From Deltaproteobacteria bacterium (lineage in GTDB: Bacteria > Myxococcota > Myxococcia > Myxococcales > Anaeromyxobacteraceae): a stretch of DNA of 64,000 nucleotides. Positions 16,820-30,838 of the stretch are shown here, one piece after another (position 1 is the stretch's first letter; the number at the start of each line of letters is the position of its first letter). The translations under genes and the position numbers were made by a program. The notes under the pieces are model-generated. The model was not told the DNA's origin, ran no database searches, and saw only the letters and a list, made by a program, of their open reading frames with translations. Location: positions 62,001-126,000 of the forward strand of contig JACRMN010000023.1 in the NCBI GenBank assembly GCA_016214955.1, given 5' to 3'.

Positions 16820-18307
16820 TCAGCCGCCGGCCCGCCGGAAGAGGTCCACCACCGCGCCCTCGCGGCCCGCGATGCGCGCCCGCCCGCGCGCCCACTCGCG
16901 CAGCGCCTTGATGCTCTCCTCGTAGGTCCGGTAGAGCGGCACCAGGTCCTGGGCCACGCGCCGCAGGTCCTGGGGGTCGAGGGGACGCTGCAGCGCGTAG
17001 GCGCGGTGGAGCCCGCCCACCACCACCTGTTCCAGCTCGGCGCCGGAGAAGTCGGCGCACTGCTGCGCCAGGGCGGGCAGGTCGAGCCCCTCGGGGTCGC
17101 GCCCGCGGCGGCGCAGGTGCACCGCCAGGATGGCCCGGCGCGCCTCGGCGTCGGGCAGGTCCACGAAGAAGAGCTCGTCGAAGCGGCCGCGGCGCAGGAG
17201 CTCGGGCGGCAGCCGGGTGACGTCGTTGGCGGTGGCCACCACGAAGACCGCCCCCTGGCGCTCCTGGAGCCAGGTGGAGAAGGCCCCCAGCAGCCGCGCG
17301 GCACGGGCATCGCCCCCCTGCCCCGGGGCGCTCCCGGCGAATGCCTTCTCGATCTCGTCCACCCACAGCGCCAGCGGGGCGTTGGCCTCGGCGGCCTCCA
17401 GGGCCCGGGCCAGGTTCTCCTCGGCCCCCTCCCCCGCGCCCAGCACCCGCGGCAGGTCGAGGCGCAGGAGCGGCACACCCAGGGTGGCGGCCGCCACCTT
17501 GGAGGCCAGCGACTTGCCGCAGCCCTGCACGCCCAGGAGCAACACGCCGCGGGGCGCCTGCAGCCCGAAGGCGCGCGCTCCGGGCTGGAAGGCCATGGCC
17601 CGCTCCGCCAGCCAGGCCTTGAAGCCGTCGAGGCCGCCCAGGTCCTCGGGCCGGGCCACCGCCTCCACCAGCGTCAGCCCCAGGTCGGTGGCCAGCAGCC
17701 GGACCTTCTCCTCGACCACCGCCGCCACGCCGGCCTCGCCCATGGCCGGGTCGAGCCGCAGCGCCCGCAGGAAGGCCCGGCGCGCCTGCACCTCGCCCAG
17801 CCCCAGCGCCGCCGCCACCGCCTTGTGGCGCCGCCCGGCGTCGAGCGCCCCGCCCACGTGGGTCACCGCCAGGTCGAGGATGGCCGAGAGCTCCTCCTCG
17901 CCGGGCAGCGGCAGGCGCAGCACCGAGACCTGCGGCGACAGCCCGGGAGGCAGCTCCAGCCGCGGGCCGATGATGGCCAGGCAGCGCCCCTCGGCCGAGA
18001 GCCGGCCGGCGACGTCGCGCAGCCGCCGGGCCACCTGCGGGTCGCGCAGCGCCTGGTGGAAGTCGAGGGCCGCCACCAGGAGCGGGGCCGGCGCCTTGAG
18101 CAGAGCTTCCAGCAGCGCCAGCGGCTCACGGGCCGCAGGGGCCATGGGGGTGAGGCCGCGCTGGCTCGACCAGACGCCGGCGGTGGCCTGGAAGCTCTGG
18201 GCCGCCGCCTGGCACAGGGCCACGGCCCGCTCCTCCTCCTCGGTCACCAGGAAGACGACGGCGGCGCCGGCCGACCAGAGCTCGGCGATCTCGCGCGCGG
18301 TCTTCAC
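16820..18307 (-). CDS. Ycf46-like AAA+ ATPase
   Basis: 495 aa. An N-terminal non-catalytic region (about 1-230) precedes one AAA+ module: Walker A GVQGCGKSLASK, Walker B ALWVDEIEKAF, and a sensor/arginine-finger region with LPPELLRRGRFDELFFV. This layout and the LRLDLPRV segment match the cyanobacterial/chloroplast Ycf46 (slr0374) family, whose exact function is unclear. The GTG start at 18307 overlaps the stop of the PilB/GspE gene by 4 nt (GTGA), so the two are translationally coupled. Confidence 0.8.
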   Translation of the reverse strand: MKTAREIAELWSAGAAVVFLVTEEEERAVALCQAAAQSFQATAGVWSSQRGLTPMAPAAREPLALLEALLKAPAPLLVAALDFHQALRDPQVARRLRDVAGRLSAEGRCLAIIGPRLELPPGLSPQVSVLRLPLPGEEELSAILDLAVTHVGGALDAGRRHKAVAAALGLGEVQARRAFLRALRLDPAMGEAGVAAVVEEKVRLLATDLGLTLVEAVARPEDLGGLDGFKAWLAERAMAFQPGARAFGLQAPRGVLLLGVQGCGKSLASKVAAATLGVPLLRLDLPRVLGAGEGAEENLARALEAAEANAPLALWVDEIEKAFAGSAPGQGGDARAARLLGAFSTWLQERQGAVFVVATANDVTRLPPELLRRGRFDELFFVDLPDAEARRAILAVHLRRRGRDPEGLDLPALAQQCADFSGAELEQVVVGGLHRAYALQRPLDPQDLRRVAQDLVPLYRTYEESIKALREWARGRARIAGREGAVVDLFRRAGG

Positions 18308-20130
18308 CTGTCCTCCCCGGAGTCGGCGGTGGCGCGCATCGCCTCCTCGAAGGAGGTGGCCCCGGCCGCCACCTTGCGGATGGCGTGGGCCCGGAGCGAC
18401 TGGAGGCCGTCCTGGCGGGCGGTGCGCTGCAGCACCTCGGGCGTGGCCCCCTCGGCCACCAGGTGGCGCAGCCGGGAGTTCACCTCCAACACCTCGAAGA
18501 GGCCGGTGCGCCCGTAGTAGCCGGTGTAGCGGCACTTGGCGCAGCCCTGGCCGCGGCGGGCGATGAGCTTGCCGGCGTGGTCCTCGGGGTGCTTCACCCC
18601 CAGGCCCGCCACCTCGTCGGCGGTGAGCGGCACGTCCTCGGCGCAGCCCGGGCACACCTGGCGCACCAGCCGCTGGGCCACCACGCCGGTGAGGGTGGCG
18701 CCGATGAGGAAGGAGGGCACGCCCAGGTCGCGGAGCCGGGCCACCGCGCCCACCGTGTCGCTGGTGTGCAGGGTGGTGAGCACCAGGTGGCCGGTCAGCG
18801 CCGCCTGGACCGCCTGGGAGGCGGTCTCGCCGTCGCGCACCTCGCCCACCATGATGACGTCCGGGTCCTGGCGCAGCACGTGGCGCAGCGCCTCGGCGAA
18901 GCCGGTGCCGGTCTTGGGGTTGGCGGCGATCTGGTTGAAATCCTCGTGCACCATCTCGATGGGATCCTCGATGGTGATGACGTTGACCTCGGGCGAGGTG
19001 ACCGCCTGCAGCGCCGAGTAGAGGGTGGTGGTCTTGCCCGAGCCGGTGGGGCCGGTGACCACCACCAGGCCGTGGGGCCGCATCAGCCACTTCTCGAAGA
19101 GCTCGCGCTCCTCCGGCAGGAAGCCCAGCTCCGACAGGTCCCGCACCAGGACGTTGGGGTCGAGGACGCGGATGACGATCTTGTCGCCGAAGGCGGTGGG
19201 CACCGTGGAGACGCGCAGCTCCATCTCGGTGTCGCCGCGGGCGGTGCGGATGCGGCCGTCCTGGGGCCGCTTCTGGGCGATGTCCAGGCGGCTCATGATC
19301 TTGAAGCGGTTGGCGATTGCCGGGTGGACGCCCTTGGGGATGCGGTAGACGGGGTGCAGCACCCCGTCGATGCGCATGCGGATGATCGACTCCTCGCGCC
19401 GCGGCTCCACGTGGATGTCGCTGGCCCGCTGCTCGAAGGCGTAGTGGAGCAGGTACTCGACGGCGGCGATGACCGGCTCGCTGGAGGCCTCCAGCGAGTC
19501 GAGGCCGGAGAGGTCGACGAACTGCTCCAGGTTGCCGACGTCGGGCCCGGTGGTGCCGAGCTGGGTCTGGGCCTCGCGGATCTGCTGGCGGAAGCCGTAG
19601 ACCTCGGCGATGGCCCGGTGGATGTCGGAGGGGCCGGAGAGCACCGGCTCCACCTCGCTGCCCGTCAGGCCGCGCAGGTTCTCGACCAGCTCCCTGTCGA
19701 AGGGGTTGGCCACCGCCACCAGCAGCACCCCGTTCTTGCGCTCCAGGGGCAGCACCGCGTGCTTGCGGGCGTAGGGGCGCGAGAGCGTGCGGGTGATGAG
19801 CTGGGCGTCGAGCTTGAGCGGGTCGATCTTGCGGTAGGGGACGCCCAGGGCCTCGGCCACCGTCCGGGTGGCCTTGTCCTCGTCCACCGTCTCGCCCTCG
19901 CGGGCCGAGTCGGGGAAGCCGAAGCTGGCCAGCAGCTCCACCGGCGACAGCTCGGCGCGGCGCAGCGCCCGGCCCCCGGCCCGGCTCGACTGCTCCCGCA
20001 GCAGCTTGGCCCGCTGCAGGTGCTCGCGGGCGAAGGCGGTGCGGCGGGCGTCGTCGGTGATGAGCCCCTTGCTGGCCAGCAGCGAGGCGACGAGCTCGAG
20101 GTTGAAGTCGGCGGCCCTGCGGGTCGGCAC
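18304..20130 (-). CDS. PilB/GspE-family secretion or pilus assembly ATPase
   Basis: 608 aa. An N-terminal helical segment and an MshEN/GspE-N domain (about 95-170) are followed by the hexameric ATPase core. Walker A is GPTGSGKTTTLYSAL; the Asp box is ITIEDPIEMVHEDFNQI; the His box is LVLTTLHTSDTVGAVARL. A zinc tetracysteine is present (CPGC and CAKC), as in PilB and GspE. It powers assembly of type IV pili or type II pseudopili. No pilin, secretin or PilC gene is near. The GTG start has TAGACT 6 nt upstream (20137-20142), suggesting leaderless expression. Confidence 0.88.
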   Translation of the reverse strand: MPTRRAADFNLELVASLLASKGLITDDARRTAFAREHLQRAKLLREQSSRAGGRALRRAELSPVELLASFGFPDSAREGETVDEDKATRTVAEALGVPYRKIDPLKLDAQLITRTLSRPYARKHAVLPLERKNGVLLVAVANPFDRELVENLRGLTGSEVEPVLSGPSDIHRAIAEVYGFRQQIREAQTQLGTTGPDVGNLEQFVDLSGLDSLEASSEPVIAAVEYLLHYAFEQRASDIHVEPRREESIIRMRIDGVLHPVYRIPKGVHPAIANRFKIMSRLDIAQKRPQDGRIRTARGDTEMELRVSTVPTAFGDKIVIRVLDPNVLVRDLSELGFLPEERELFEKWLMRPHGLVVVTGPTGSGKTTTLYSALQAVTSPEVNVITIEDPIEMVHEDFNQIAANPKTGTGFAEALRHVLRQDPDVIMVGEVRDGETASQAVQAALTGHLVLTTLHTSDTVGAVARLRDLGVPSFLIGATLTGVVAQRLVRQVCPGCAEDVPLTADEVAGLGVKHPEDHAGKLIARRGQGCAKCRYTGYYGRTGLFEVLEVNSRLRHLVAEGATPEVLQRTARQDGLQSLRAHAIRKVAAGATSFEEAMRATADSGEDR

Positions 20131-20208
20131 GGGCGGAGTCTACCCCGGGGCCTGCCACCCCCCAACTCCGCGGACGGGCCGGGTGGTGAAGGGTGGGAGC
20201 TCTGCGAT

Positions 20209-20226
20209 ACCGCGCGACCGCGCGGT
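20209..20226 (-). terminator. Terminator after the FmdB-type gene
   Basis: ACCGCGCG (20209-20216), loop AC and CGCGCGGT (20219-20226) form a perfect 8-bp stem 10 nt past the FmdB-type stop codon and upstream of the PilB/GspE promoter. Confidence 0.55.
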
Positions 20227-20236
20227 GCTAGATGGC

Positions 20237-20446
20237 TCAGCCGACGGGGCCGCAGCCCGGGCCCGCGCCGCCGCCACCGCCACCGCCGGCCGCGCCGCCG
20301 GAGAGCGACGAGGAGCGGGACATGAGGCGCGAGACCTTGCGCCCCTTGCAGGCCGGGCAGGCCACCTCGGCCTCGTCGGAGCGCCGGATGATCAGCTCCT
20401 CGAAGGCCTTGCCGCAGACGTCGCAGGCGTACTCGTAAATGGGCAT
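20237..20446 (-). CDS. FmdB-family small zinc-ribbon protein
   Basis: 69 aa. The N-terminal MPIYEYACDVCGK and the two Cys pairs C8/C11 and C30/C33 define the FmdB putative regulatory zinc ribbon. The C-terminal half is a Gly-rich tail. FmdB proteins are widespread, and their role (regulation or zinc handling) is not settled. It follows ppa by 46 nt on the same strand. Confidence 0.88.
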   Translation of the reverse strand: MPIYEYACDVCGKAFEELIIRRSDEAEVACPACKGRKVSRLMSRSSSLSGGAAGGGGGGGAGPGCGPVG

Positions 20447-20492
20447 GGCGCCGGGTGGGAGCCGGGCGGGCCGGAAAGGGTTCGGCCCTGCC

Positions 20493-21068
20493 CTACCGGG
20501 CCCGGCGCCGGGCCGCTCCGGCGCTGCCGCCGAGCCGGACGCGCTCCCGCTGGTAGAGCTTCATGGCGTCGCGCAGCGCCACCAGGGCCTGCTTGCGCCC
20601 CTGGGGCTCGCGGACCAGCACCTTCTTGTTCTCCAGGGCCTTGTAGTCCTCGAAGAAGCGGCGCAGCTCGCGCATGCGGTGCGAGGGCATGTCGCCGATG
20701 TCGGTGTAGTCGGCGTACTCCGGGTCGTCGGCGTGGACGGCGATGAGCTTGTCGTCGTCCCCCTTGTCGTCCCGCATCTTCATCACGCCGATCACCCGGG
20801 CGCGCATGATGGAGAGCGGTGCCACCGGCTCCTGGCAGTAGACGAGGACGTCGAGCGGGTCGCCGTCGTCGCAGTAGGTCCGGGGGATGAAGCCGTAGTT
20901 GGCCGGGTAGTGGACCGCCGAGAAGAGGATGCGGTCCACCAGCAGGAGGCCGGTGGCCTTGTCCAGCTCGTACTTCACCTTGGAGCCGGCGGGGATCTCC
21001 ACCACCGCCGGGATGGGCTCCTCCACGTAGCGGGGCAGCTCGACGTCGTGCCAGGGATGGGTCGACAT
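20493..21068 (-). CDS. ppa: Inorganic pyrophosphatase, family I
   Basis: 191 aa. It hydrolyses PPi to phosphate in the cytoplasm, pulling biosynthetic reactions forward. Active-site landmarks: [33 protein letters not shown] and the later DDKLIAV. The basic C-terminal tail ([11 protein letters not shown]) is an extension beyond the core. TAGTCT (21077-21082) lies 8 nt before the ATG with no ribosome site. Confidence 0.95.
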   Translation of the reverse strand: MSTHPWHDVELPRYVEEPIPAVVEIPAGSKVKYELDKATGLLLVDRILFSAVHYPANYGFIPRTYCDDGDPLDVLVYCQEPVAPLSIMRARVIGVMKMRDDKGDDDKLIAVHADDPEYADYTDIGDMPSHRMRELRRFFEDYKALENKKVLVREPQGRKQALVALRDAMKLYQRERVRLGGSAGAARRRAR

Positions 21069-21093
21069 GGTGCGCGAGACTACTTCGGCTGCC

Positions 21094-21153
21094 GGCTACG
21101 GGCTACGGGCTTCAGGTGTGGCCTCTGGAGGCCGGAGCCCGATACCCGTAGCC
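21094..21153 (-). terminator. Nested palindromes between cysE and ppa
   Basis: GGCTACGGG occurs twice, overlapping (21094-21102 and 21101-21109), and can pair with CCCGTAGCC (21145-21153). Inside lies a second perfect hairpin, GGCCTC-TG-GAGGCC (21120-21133). The position, just after the cysE stop and before the ppa promoter, fits a terminator; the doubled arm is unusual. Confidence 0.6.
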
Positions 21154-21186
21154 CCAGCCTCCCCGGGTCGCGAGCGGCCTTCCCGT

Positions 21187-22106
21187 CTAGATGCCGCCGC
21201 CGTGCTCCAGCCGCAACTCCCGGGTCTCGGCCTGGGTGATCCGGCTCCCGGGCGGCACGCCGTGGGTGAGCCAGACGTTGCCGCCGATGGAGGAGCCCTT
21301 GCCGATGACCACGCGCCCGAGGATGGTGGCACCGGAGTAGACGACCACGTCGTCCTCGAGCACCGGGTGGCGATCGATCCCCTTGATGGGGTTGCCCTTC
21401 TCGTCGAGCGGGAAGCTCTTGGCCCCCAGGGTGACGCCGGCGTACATGCGGCAGTTGTTGCCGATGCGGGCGGTCTCGCCGACCACCACGCCGGTGCCGT
21501 GGTCGATGAAGAACTTCTCGCCGATGTCGGCGCCCGGGTGGATGTCGATGCCGGTGAGCGAGTGGGCGTGCTCGGTGATGATCCGCGGGATGAGCGGCAC
21601 GCCCAGGGCGTAGAGCTCGTGGGCGATGCGCTGCTCGGTGACCGCGAAGACGCCCGGGTAGCTGAAGATCGCCTCCTCCTTGATGCGAAGCGCCGGATCG
21701 CCCTCGAAGGCGGCCTGGACGTCGGAGAAGAGCAGCCGCTGCACCTCGGGCAGGCGGGCGAGCAGCTTCTGGGTGGCGGCCTCGGCCGCCTCGCGGCAGT
21801 GGGCGCAGGTGGCGAAGTCGTGCCGCTCGGCGAAGGCCACCGCCCGGGTGATCTGCTTCTCCAGCTCGTGGAGGACCCGATCGAGGTTGGCGCCCACGTA
21901 GTAGTGCAGGCTCCTCTCGTGCAGGTCGGTGTCGGCGAAGTACCCGGGGAAGAGGACCCGGCGGATGCCCTCGACGCACTCGATGACCGCGTCGCGCGAC
22001 GGGAGCACGATGCGCCCGTCCTGGCCCCGGCCCTCGCCCTGCAGGGCCGCGTGGACCAGCGCGTCCACCACCGGCGCAAGCGCCGCCTCGTGGTTGCCGT
22101 TCCGTT

Positions 22107-22110
<4 letters not shown>
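21187..22110 (-). CDS. cysE: Serine O-acetyltransferase
   Basis: 307 aa. It acetylates L-serine to O-acetylserine, the substrate of CysK. The C-terminal half is a left-handed beta-helix with hexapeptide repeats ([35 protein letters not shown]). The long N-terminal helical domain fits the EpsC/SATase form. Start GTG at 22110 overlaps the cysK stop by 4 nt (GTGA), so synthesis of the two partners, which form the cysteine synthase complex, is coupled. Confidence 0.92.
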
Positions 22111-23039
<929 letters not shown>

Positions 23040-23062
23040 GGCCGCCCTCCTGGGGGTATCCG

Positions 23063-25144
23063 TTATAGCGGATCGGAGCCGCCGCGCAACGGCTCGCCGC
23101 CCTCGGCGCCGCCTTCCGCCGCGGCCTCTGCCCCCTCGTCGCCCGGCGCGCCCTCGCCCGCTCCCGGCCCGGAGAAGGAGGGCGCCCCGGGCGGATGGAA
23201 GAAGGCGTGCACCGCCCGGGCCTGGGCCGGCCCCAGCCCCTCCACCGACGCCAGCTCCTCCAGCGAGGCCTCGCGGACGCGCCGCAGCGAGCCCAGCTGC
23301 CGCAGCAGCGCCCGCCGCCGCACCGCCCCGATGCCCGGGATCTCCTCCAGCACCGAGCGCAGGTTCTGCCGCCCGCGCAGGGAGCGGTGGAACTCGATGG
23401 CGAAGCGGTGGGCCTCGTCGCGCAGCCGGGTGAGCAGGAACAGCTCCGCCGAGTTCTGGCGCAGCACCACCGGGTCCTTGCGCCCCGGGAGGAAGACCCG
23501 CTCCGGGCTGCGGGCCGCCTCGGCCACGAAGCCGCGCTCCGCGGTCTCGGCCAGCCCCGCGAGCCTCTCGGCCGGAGCGCGGCGGCCCACCACCCGGCGC
23601 GTGCCCAGGGCGCCGGCGTCGAGGGTGCGGCTCTTGGCCAGGCCCACCATCTCCACGATGGGCAGCCCGGGGTTGCCCGGCACCGGCCGGGTGGCCACGC
23701 CCAGGTCGCGCGCCGCCGCCAGCGCCGCCTGGAGCTGCCCCTTGCCGCCGTCGATCACCAGGAGGTCGGGCAGGGCGCCCTCCTGCAGACCCCGCCGCAG
23801 CCGCCGGCCGACGACCTCGTGGAGCATGGCGAAGTCGTCCTGCCCAACCACGCCCTTCACCCGGTAGCGGCGGTAGTTGGCCTTGTCGGGCTCTCCGTCG
23901 CGGGCCGAGACCCCCGAGCCCACCGCCATGCCGCCCTGCAGGGTGGAGATGTCGTAGCACTCGATCCAGCGCGGCTCCCGCGAGAGGTGCAGCGCCCGCG
24001 TCAGCGCCGCCAGCGCCTCCTCGCGCCGCTCGGCCTTCTGGTGCCAGTCGCGGAAGGACTGCTCGGCGTTGCGAGCGGCGGTCTCCAGCAGGTCGGCCTT
24101 GGCGCCGCGCTGCGGGGTGAGGAGCCGCACCTTCTTGCCGCGCCGCTCCGAGAGCAGCTCGCAGAGCGCCTCGGCCCCCTCGGGCTCGATGGGCAGGAGC
24201 AGCTCCTCGGGGGGCGGCTCCTGCTCGTAGTGAAGCACCAGGAACGAGGCCAGCAGGTCGGCGGCCGGGAACTCGCTTCCGGCCACCGGGTGGGCGCGGC
24301 TGTCCTGGAGCTTGCCTCCGCGCATCACCAGGAGCTGGATGCAGAGGTCCGGTCCCTCGCGGTAGATGCCGATCACGTCGCGGTCGGCCTCGTCGCCCAT
24401 GAGCACCCGCTGCTTCTCCAGGCTGCGCTCGACCGCCCGGAGCTGGTCCCGGAGCCGGGCCGCCTCCTCGAAGCGCAGGGCCGCCGCCGACTCCCGCATC
24501 CGGCCGCGCAGCCGCTCCGAGAGCTCGCTCTCCCGCCCGCGCAGGAAGGCGACGGCGTCGTCGACGCTGCGCCGGTACTCCTCGGGCGGCACCTCGTAGA
24601 CGCACGGGGCCGGGCAGCGGTGGATCTGGTAGAGGACGCAGGGCCGCTTGCGGTGATCGAAGACGTGGTCGGTGCAGGTGCGGAGCTGGAAGTACCGGTT
24701 CACCACCCGCAAGGTCTCGCGGATGCTGCTGGCCGAGCTGTACGGGCCGAAGGTCTCGGCCCCGTCGTCGCGCCGCTCCCGGGCCCGCCGCACCTCCAGC
24801 CGCGGGAAGGGGTGGCTGCGATCGAGCCGCAGGACGATGAAGTCCTTGTCGTCGCGCAGCCGGACGTTGAAGCGCGGCCGGTGCTTCTTGATGAGCTGGT
24901 TCTCGAGGAGCAGCGCCTCCTTCTCGGTGCGGGTGACGATGACGTCGAGGCCGGCCAGCAGCTCGTCCAGCAGCGGGACGAAGATGCGGTCGTCGCCTCG
25001 CCCGCCGTCGAAGTACTGGCGGACCCGGGCGCGGAGGTTGGCGGCCTTGCCGACGTAGAAGATCTCGCCGGCCGCGTCCTTCATCAGGTAGCAGCCGGGC
25101 TCGGTCGGAAGCCCCTGCAGCTTGTTCTTGAGCCCGGCGTCCAT
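23063..25144 (-). CDS. uvrC: Excinuclease ABC subunit C
   Basis: 693 aa. UvrC makes both incisions in nucleotide excision repair. In order: GIY-YIG nuclease ([20 protein letters not shown]), Cys-rich region ([13 protein letters not shown]), UVR motif, RNase H-like nuclease ([29 protein letters not shown]) and C-terminal helix-hairpin-helix ([13 protein letters not shown]), then an acidic tail of about 50 aa. Start ATG at 25144 is preferred over 25225 because [13 protein letters not shown] is the family N-terminus; TACACT is at 25158-25163. uvrB is 3.5 kb away. Confidence 0.95.
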   Translation of the reverse strand: MDAGLKNKLQGLPTEPGCYLMKDAAGEIFYVGKAANLRARVRQYFDGGRGDDRIFVPLLDELLAGLDVIVTRTEKEALLLENQLIKKHRPRFNVRLRDDKDFIVLRLDRSHPFPRLEVRRARERRDDGAETFGPYSSASSIRETLRVVNRYFQLRTCTDHVFDHRKRPCVLYQIHRCPAPCVYEVPPEEYRRSVDDAVAFLRGRESELSERLRGRMRESAAALRFEEAARLRDQLRAVERSLEKQRVLMGDEADRDVIGIYREGPDLCIQLLVMRGGKLQDSRAHPVAGSEFPAADLLASFLVLHYEQEPPPEELLLPIEPEGAEALCELLSERRGKKVRLLTPQRGAKADLLETAARNAEQSFRDWHQKAERREEALAALTRALHLSREPRWIECYDISTLQGGMAVGSGVSARDGEPDKANYRRYRVKGVVGQDDFAMLHEVVGRRLRRGLQEGALPDLLVIDGGKGQLQAALAAARDLGVATRPVPGNPGLPIVEMVGLAKSRTLDAGALGTRRVVGRRAPAERLAGLAETAERGFVAEAARSPERVFLPGRKDPVVLRQNSAELFLLTRLRDEAHRFAIEFHRSLRGRQNLRSVLEEIPGIGAVRRRALLRQLGSLRRVREASLEELASVEGLGPAQARAVHAFFHPPGAPSFSGPGAGEGAPGDEGAEAAAEGGAEGGEPLRGGSDPL

Positions 25145-25269
25145 GCGCGTGCCCCCAAGTGTATGCGAGGTGCCGTCTCGGCGCTCGCTTACACCCCCGG
25201 TGGAGTCTTGAACCGGTGCGCGCACGGCAGCACGCTGCGCCCTTCCCGCAGCACCCCGTGGAGGAACGC

Positions 25270-27243
<1,974 letters not shown>

Positions 27244-27304
27244 CGTGGGGCCGGAGGGGGATCGGGCGTGCCGCCGCCTGGTCCCTCTCCGGTGCAGCGC
27301 CCGG

Positions 27305-27350
27305 CTCAGCGCCGCCGGCGCCTCGCCTGGGGGTGCGGGTGCCGGACATG
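27305..27350. repeat. Left direct copy of the uvrB 3' end
   Basis: Positions 27305-27329 are identical, base for base, to 28648-28672, which contain the uvrB stop codon. After an 11-nt unmatched gap (12 nt at the other copy) both continue with GCCGGACATG (27341-27350 and 28685-28694). The shared order and spacing exclude chance. Confidence 0.85.
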
Positions 27351-27576
27351 GGGGGTGCGGGTGAGGGTGCGGGTGCCGGAGGGTGCGGGTGCCGGGGGCG
27401 GGCGGGGGGTGCGGGGCGGGGGCGGGTGCCGGACATGCGGGGTGCGGGTGCCGGACATGTGCCGGGGGCGCGTGGGTGCGGGTGCCGGACATGGGGCGGG
27501 GGGGCGGGTGGGGGGCGGGTGCCGGACATGGTGCCAAGGGTGCGGGGGATGGCTTGGATGGCTTGTGCCGGACATG
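27339..27576 (+). repeat. Six GTGCCGGACATG repeats in a G-rich tract
   Basis: Exact copies lie at 27339-27350, 27426-27437, 27448-27459, 27482-27493, 27519-27530 and 27565-27576, with truncated copies near 27373, 27389 and 27460. They sit in a strongly G-rich + strand with many runs of three or more G, so the tract could form G-quadruplexes. Spacing is irregular (22-87 nt), unlike a CRISPR. The 27244-27608 interval holds no gene. Confidence 0.85.
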
Positions 27577-27608
27577 CTTGGCCCGGCCGTTGCTTTCCCT
27601 CGCGACCA

Positions 27609-28292
27609 ATGCCCCGCGTTTCGCGCGCGATGCTCGTCGAGGCCGGCTCGACCAACCACTGCACCTGGCGCAGCCACGGCTTCTCCTTCGTCCTCGACTC
27701 CGATGGAGCCCGCCGCCATTTCCTCGGACTCCTCCGGAAGTACAAGGAGAAGTTCGGCATCGAGGTCCAGTCCTACTGCCTGATGGGCTCGCACCCACAC
27801 CTCATGTGCCGGTCCACCAAAGGGCAGGCTGCGTTCAGCTCCTTCTGGAAGCTCGTCAACTGGGGCTTCGCCTACTGGTACAACCGGCGGACCAGGGGCC
27901 GCGGACAGGTCGTCATGGAGCGCCTCCGCTCGCCTCGCATCCAGGACGGCCGGCATCAACTCGCCGTCATGCGCTACGGCGACCTGAACCCCGTCCGGGC
28001 CGGGCTCGCTTCGAGCGCCGGCGACTGGAGGTGGTCGAGTCACCGGCACTACGCCTACGGTGAACCCGACGACCTGGTCACCGACGCGCCCGAGTACCTG
28101 GCGCTGGGCGGGACTGCTGCCGAGCGCCGCAGGGCGTACCTGCACCTCTTCGCGGTCCCGCTGGTGGAGGCGCTGCTGACGCGCCGGCGGGACCTGGTCG
28201 ATGCGCCCTTCATCGGCGAGGAGCGCTGGGTGGCCAGGCGGCTTCGCGCCTGCGGGCTCTCCCCTCCGGGCGAGCTCGTTGCGCGGGCCTGA
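27609..28292 (+). CDS. REP-associated tyrosine transposase (RAYT, IS200-like)
   Basis: 227 aa, Transposase_17/Y1 family. The metal-binding HUH motif reads HPH (MGSHPHLM). The C-terminal part has the RAYT signature YGDLNPVRAGL followed by DWRWSSHRHYAYG. The middle segment, where family members usually have FQGRF, reads VMERLRS. Candidate catalytic Tyr is in FAYWYNRR. RAYTs cut and join single-stranded REP hairpins; the GTGCCGGACA clusters on both sides are the likely substrate. Start ATG at 27609 follows the last upstream repeat by 32 nt. Confidence 0.82.
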   Translation: MPRVSRAMLVEAGSTNHCTWRSHGFSFVLDSDGARRHFLGLLRKYKEKFGIEVQSYCLMGSHPHLMCRSTKGQAAFSSFWKLVNWGFAYWYNRRTRGRGQVVMERLRSPRIQDGRHQLAVMRYGDLNPVRAGLASSAGDWRWSSHRHYAYGEPDDLVTDAPEYLALGGTAAERRRAYLHLFAVPLVEALLTRRRDLVDAPFIGEERWVARRLRACGLSPPGELVARA

Positions 28293-28498
28293 GCTCCTCT
28301 TCGCCGCCTCCGCTGGCCCGGCGCTGCCGGTGGCTCGCCTTCGACCGGCCAGGCGCTACCTCGACGAGGCTCCTTGGAGCCGGGACGCCCGGCCTCCGCC
28401 CGTCTACACGGCGTGACCGTCCCCGCCGGGTGATGGTTCGCGCCGCCGACGTCGATCACCGCGCGTCAACCTCCGCAAACACGCGACGACTCCTGCGC
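28293..28498. other. Gene-free flank of the RAYT module
   Basis: About 200 bp between the RAYT stop codon and the right-hand repeats. I see no convincing gene, promoter or conserved element here apart from a small GGCTCC/GGAGCC hairpin near 28370. Confidence 0.5.
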
Positions 28499-28575
28499 TA
28501 TCACTGCGGTTCTTGTCCGGCACGCCCCCCCCTATCACTGCGGTTCTTGTCCGGCACGCCCCCCCTCTCGGCACG
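28499..28575 (-). repeat. Two tandem 34-bp units with inverted core
   Basis: A 34-bp unit beginning TATCACTGCGG starts at 28499 and again at 28533. Each carries TGTCCGGCAC (28514-28523 and 28548-28557) followed by a run of C, and a third partial copy (CGGCACGCCCCCC) follows at 28569. TGTCCGGCAC is the reverse complement of the left-hand core GTGCCGGACA. The interval 28576-28647 is C-rich and has no gene. Confidence 0.85.
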
Positions 28576-28648
28576 CCCCCCGCGCCCCCCGCCCCCCCGC
28601 CCCCCCCAGACGCACCCCCAGTCGTCCGGGCCGGTGCCGGGCCTGCCC

Positions 28649-30739
<2,091 letters not shown>

Positions 30740-30789
30740 GGGGAGGAATCTAGCGCGGGGCCCCGACGGCTGCCGGGCGCGGAACGGCA

Positions 30790-30818
30790 GCGGGGAGCGC
30801 CCGAGGGACGCTCCCCGC
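30790..30818 (-). terminator. Terminator of the small exported protein gene
   Basis: GCGGGGAGCG (30790-30799) and CGCTCCCCGC (30809-30818) form a perfect 10-bp stem with a 9-nt loop, 20 nt beyond the stop codon at 30839 and ahead of the uvrB promoter. Confidence 0.7.
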
Positions 30819-30838
30819 TCGAATCCGCCGCGCCGGGG

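Noticed and set aside
14227-17478. A leftward open frame of about 1,080 codons opposite the CoA-transferase gene
   Set aside because: It is the antisense of two well-recognised genes and shows no domain.
27339-27576. CRISPR array
   Set aside because: The repeat is only 12 bp, spacing is irregular (22-87 nt), spacers share G-rich sequence, and no cas gene is present.
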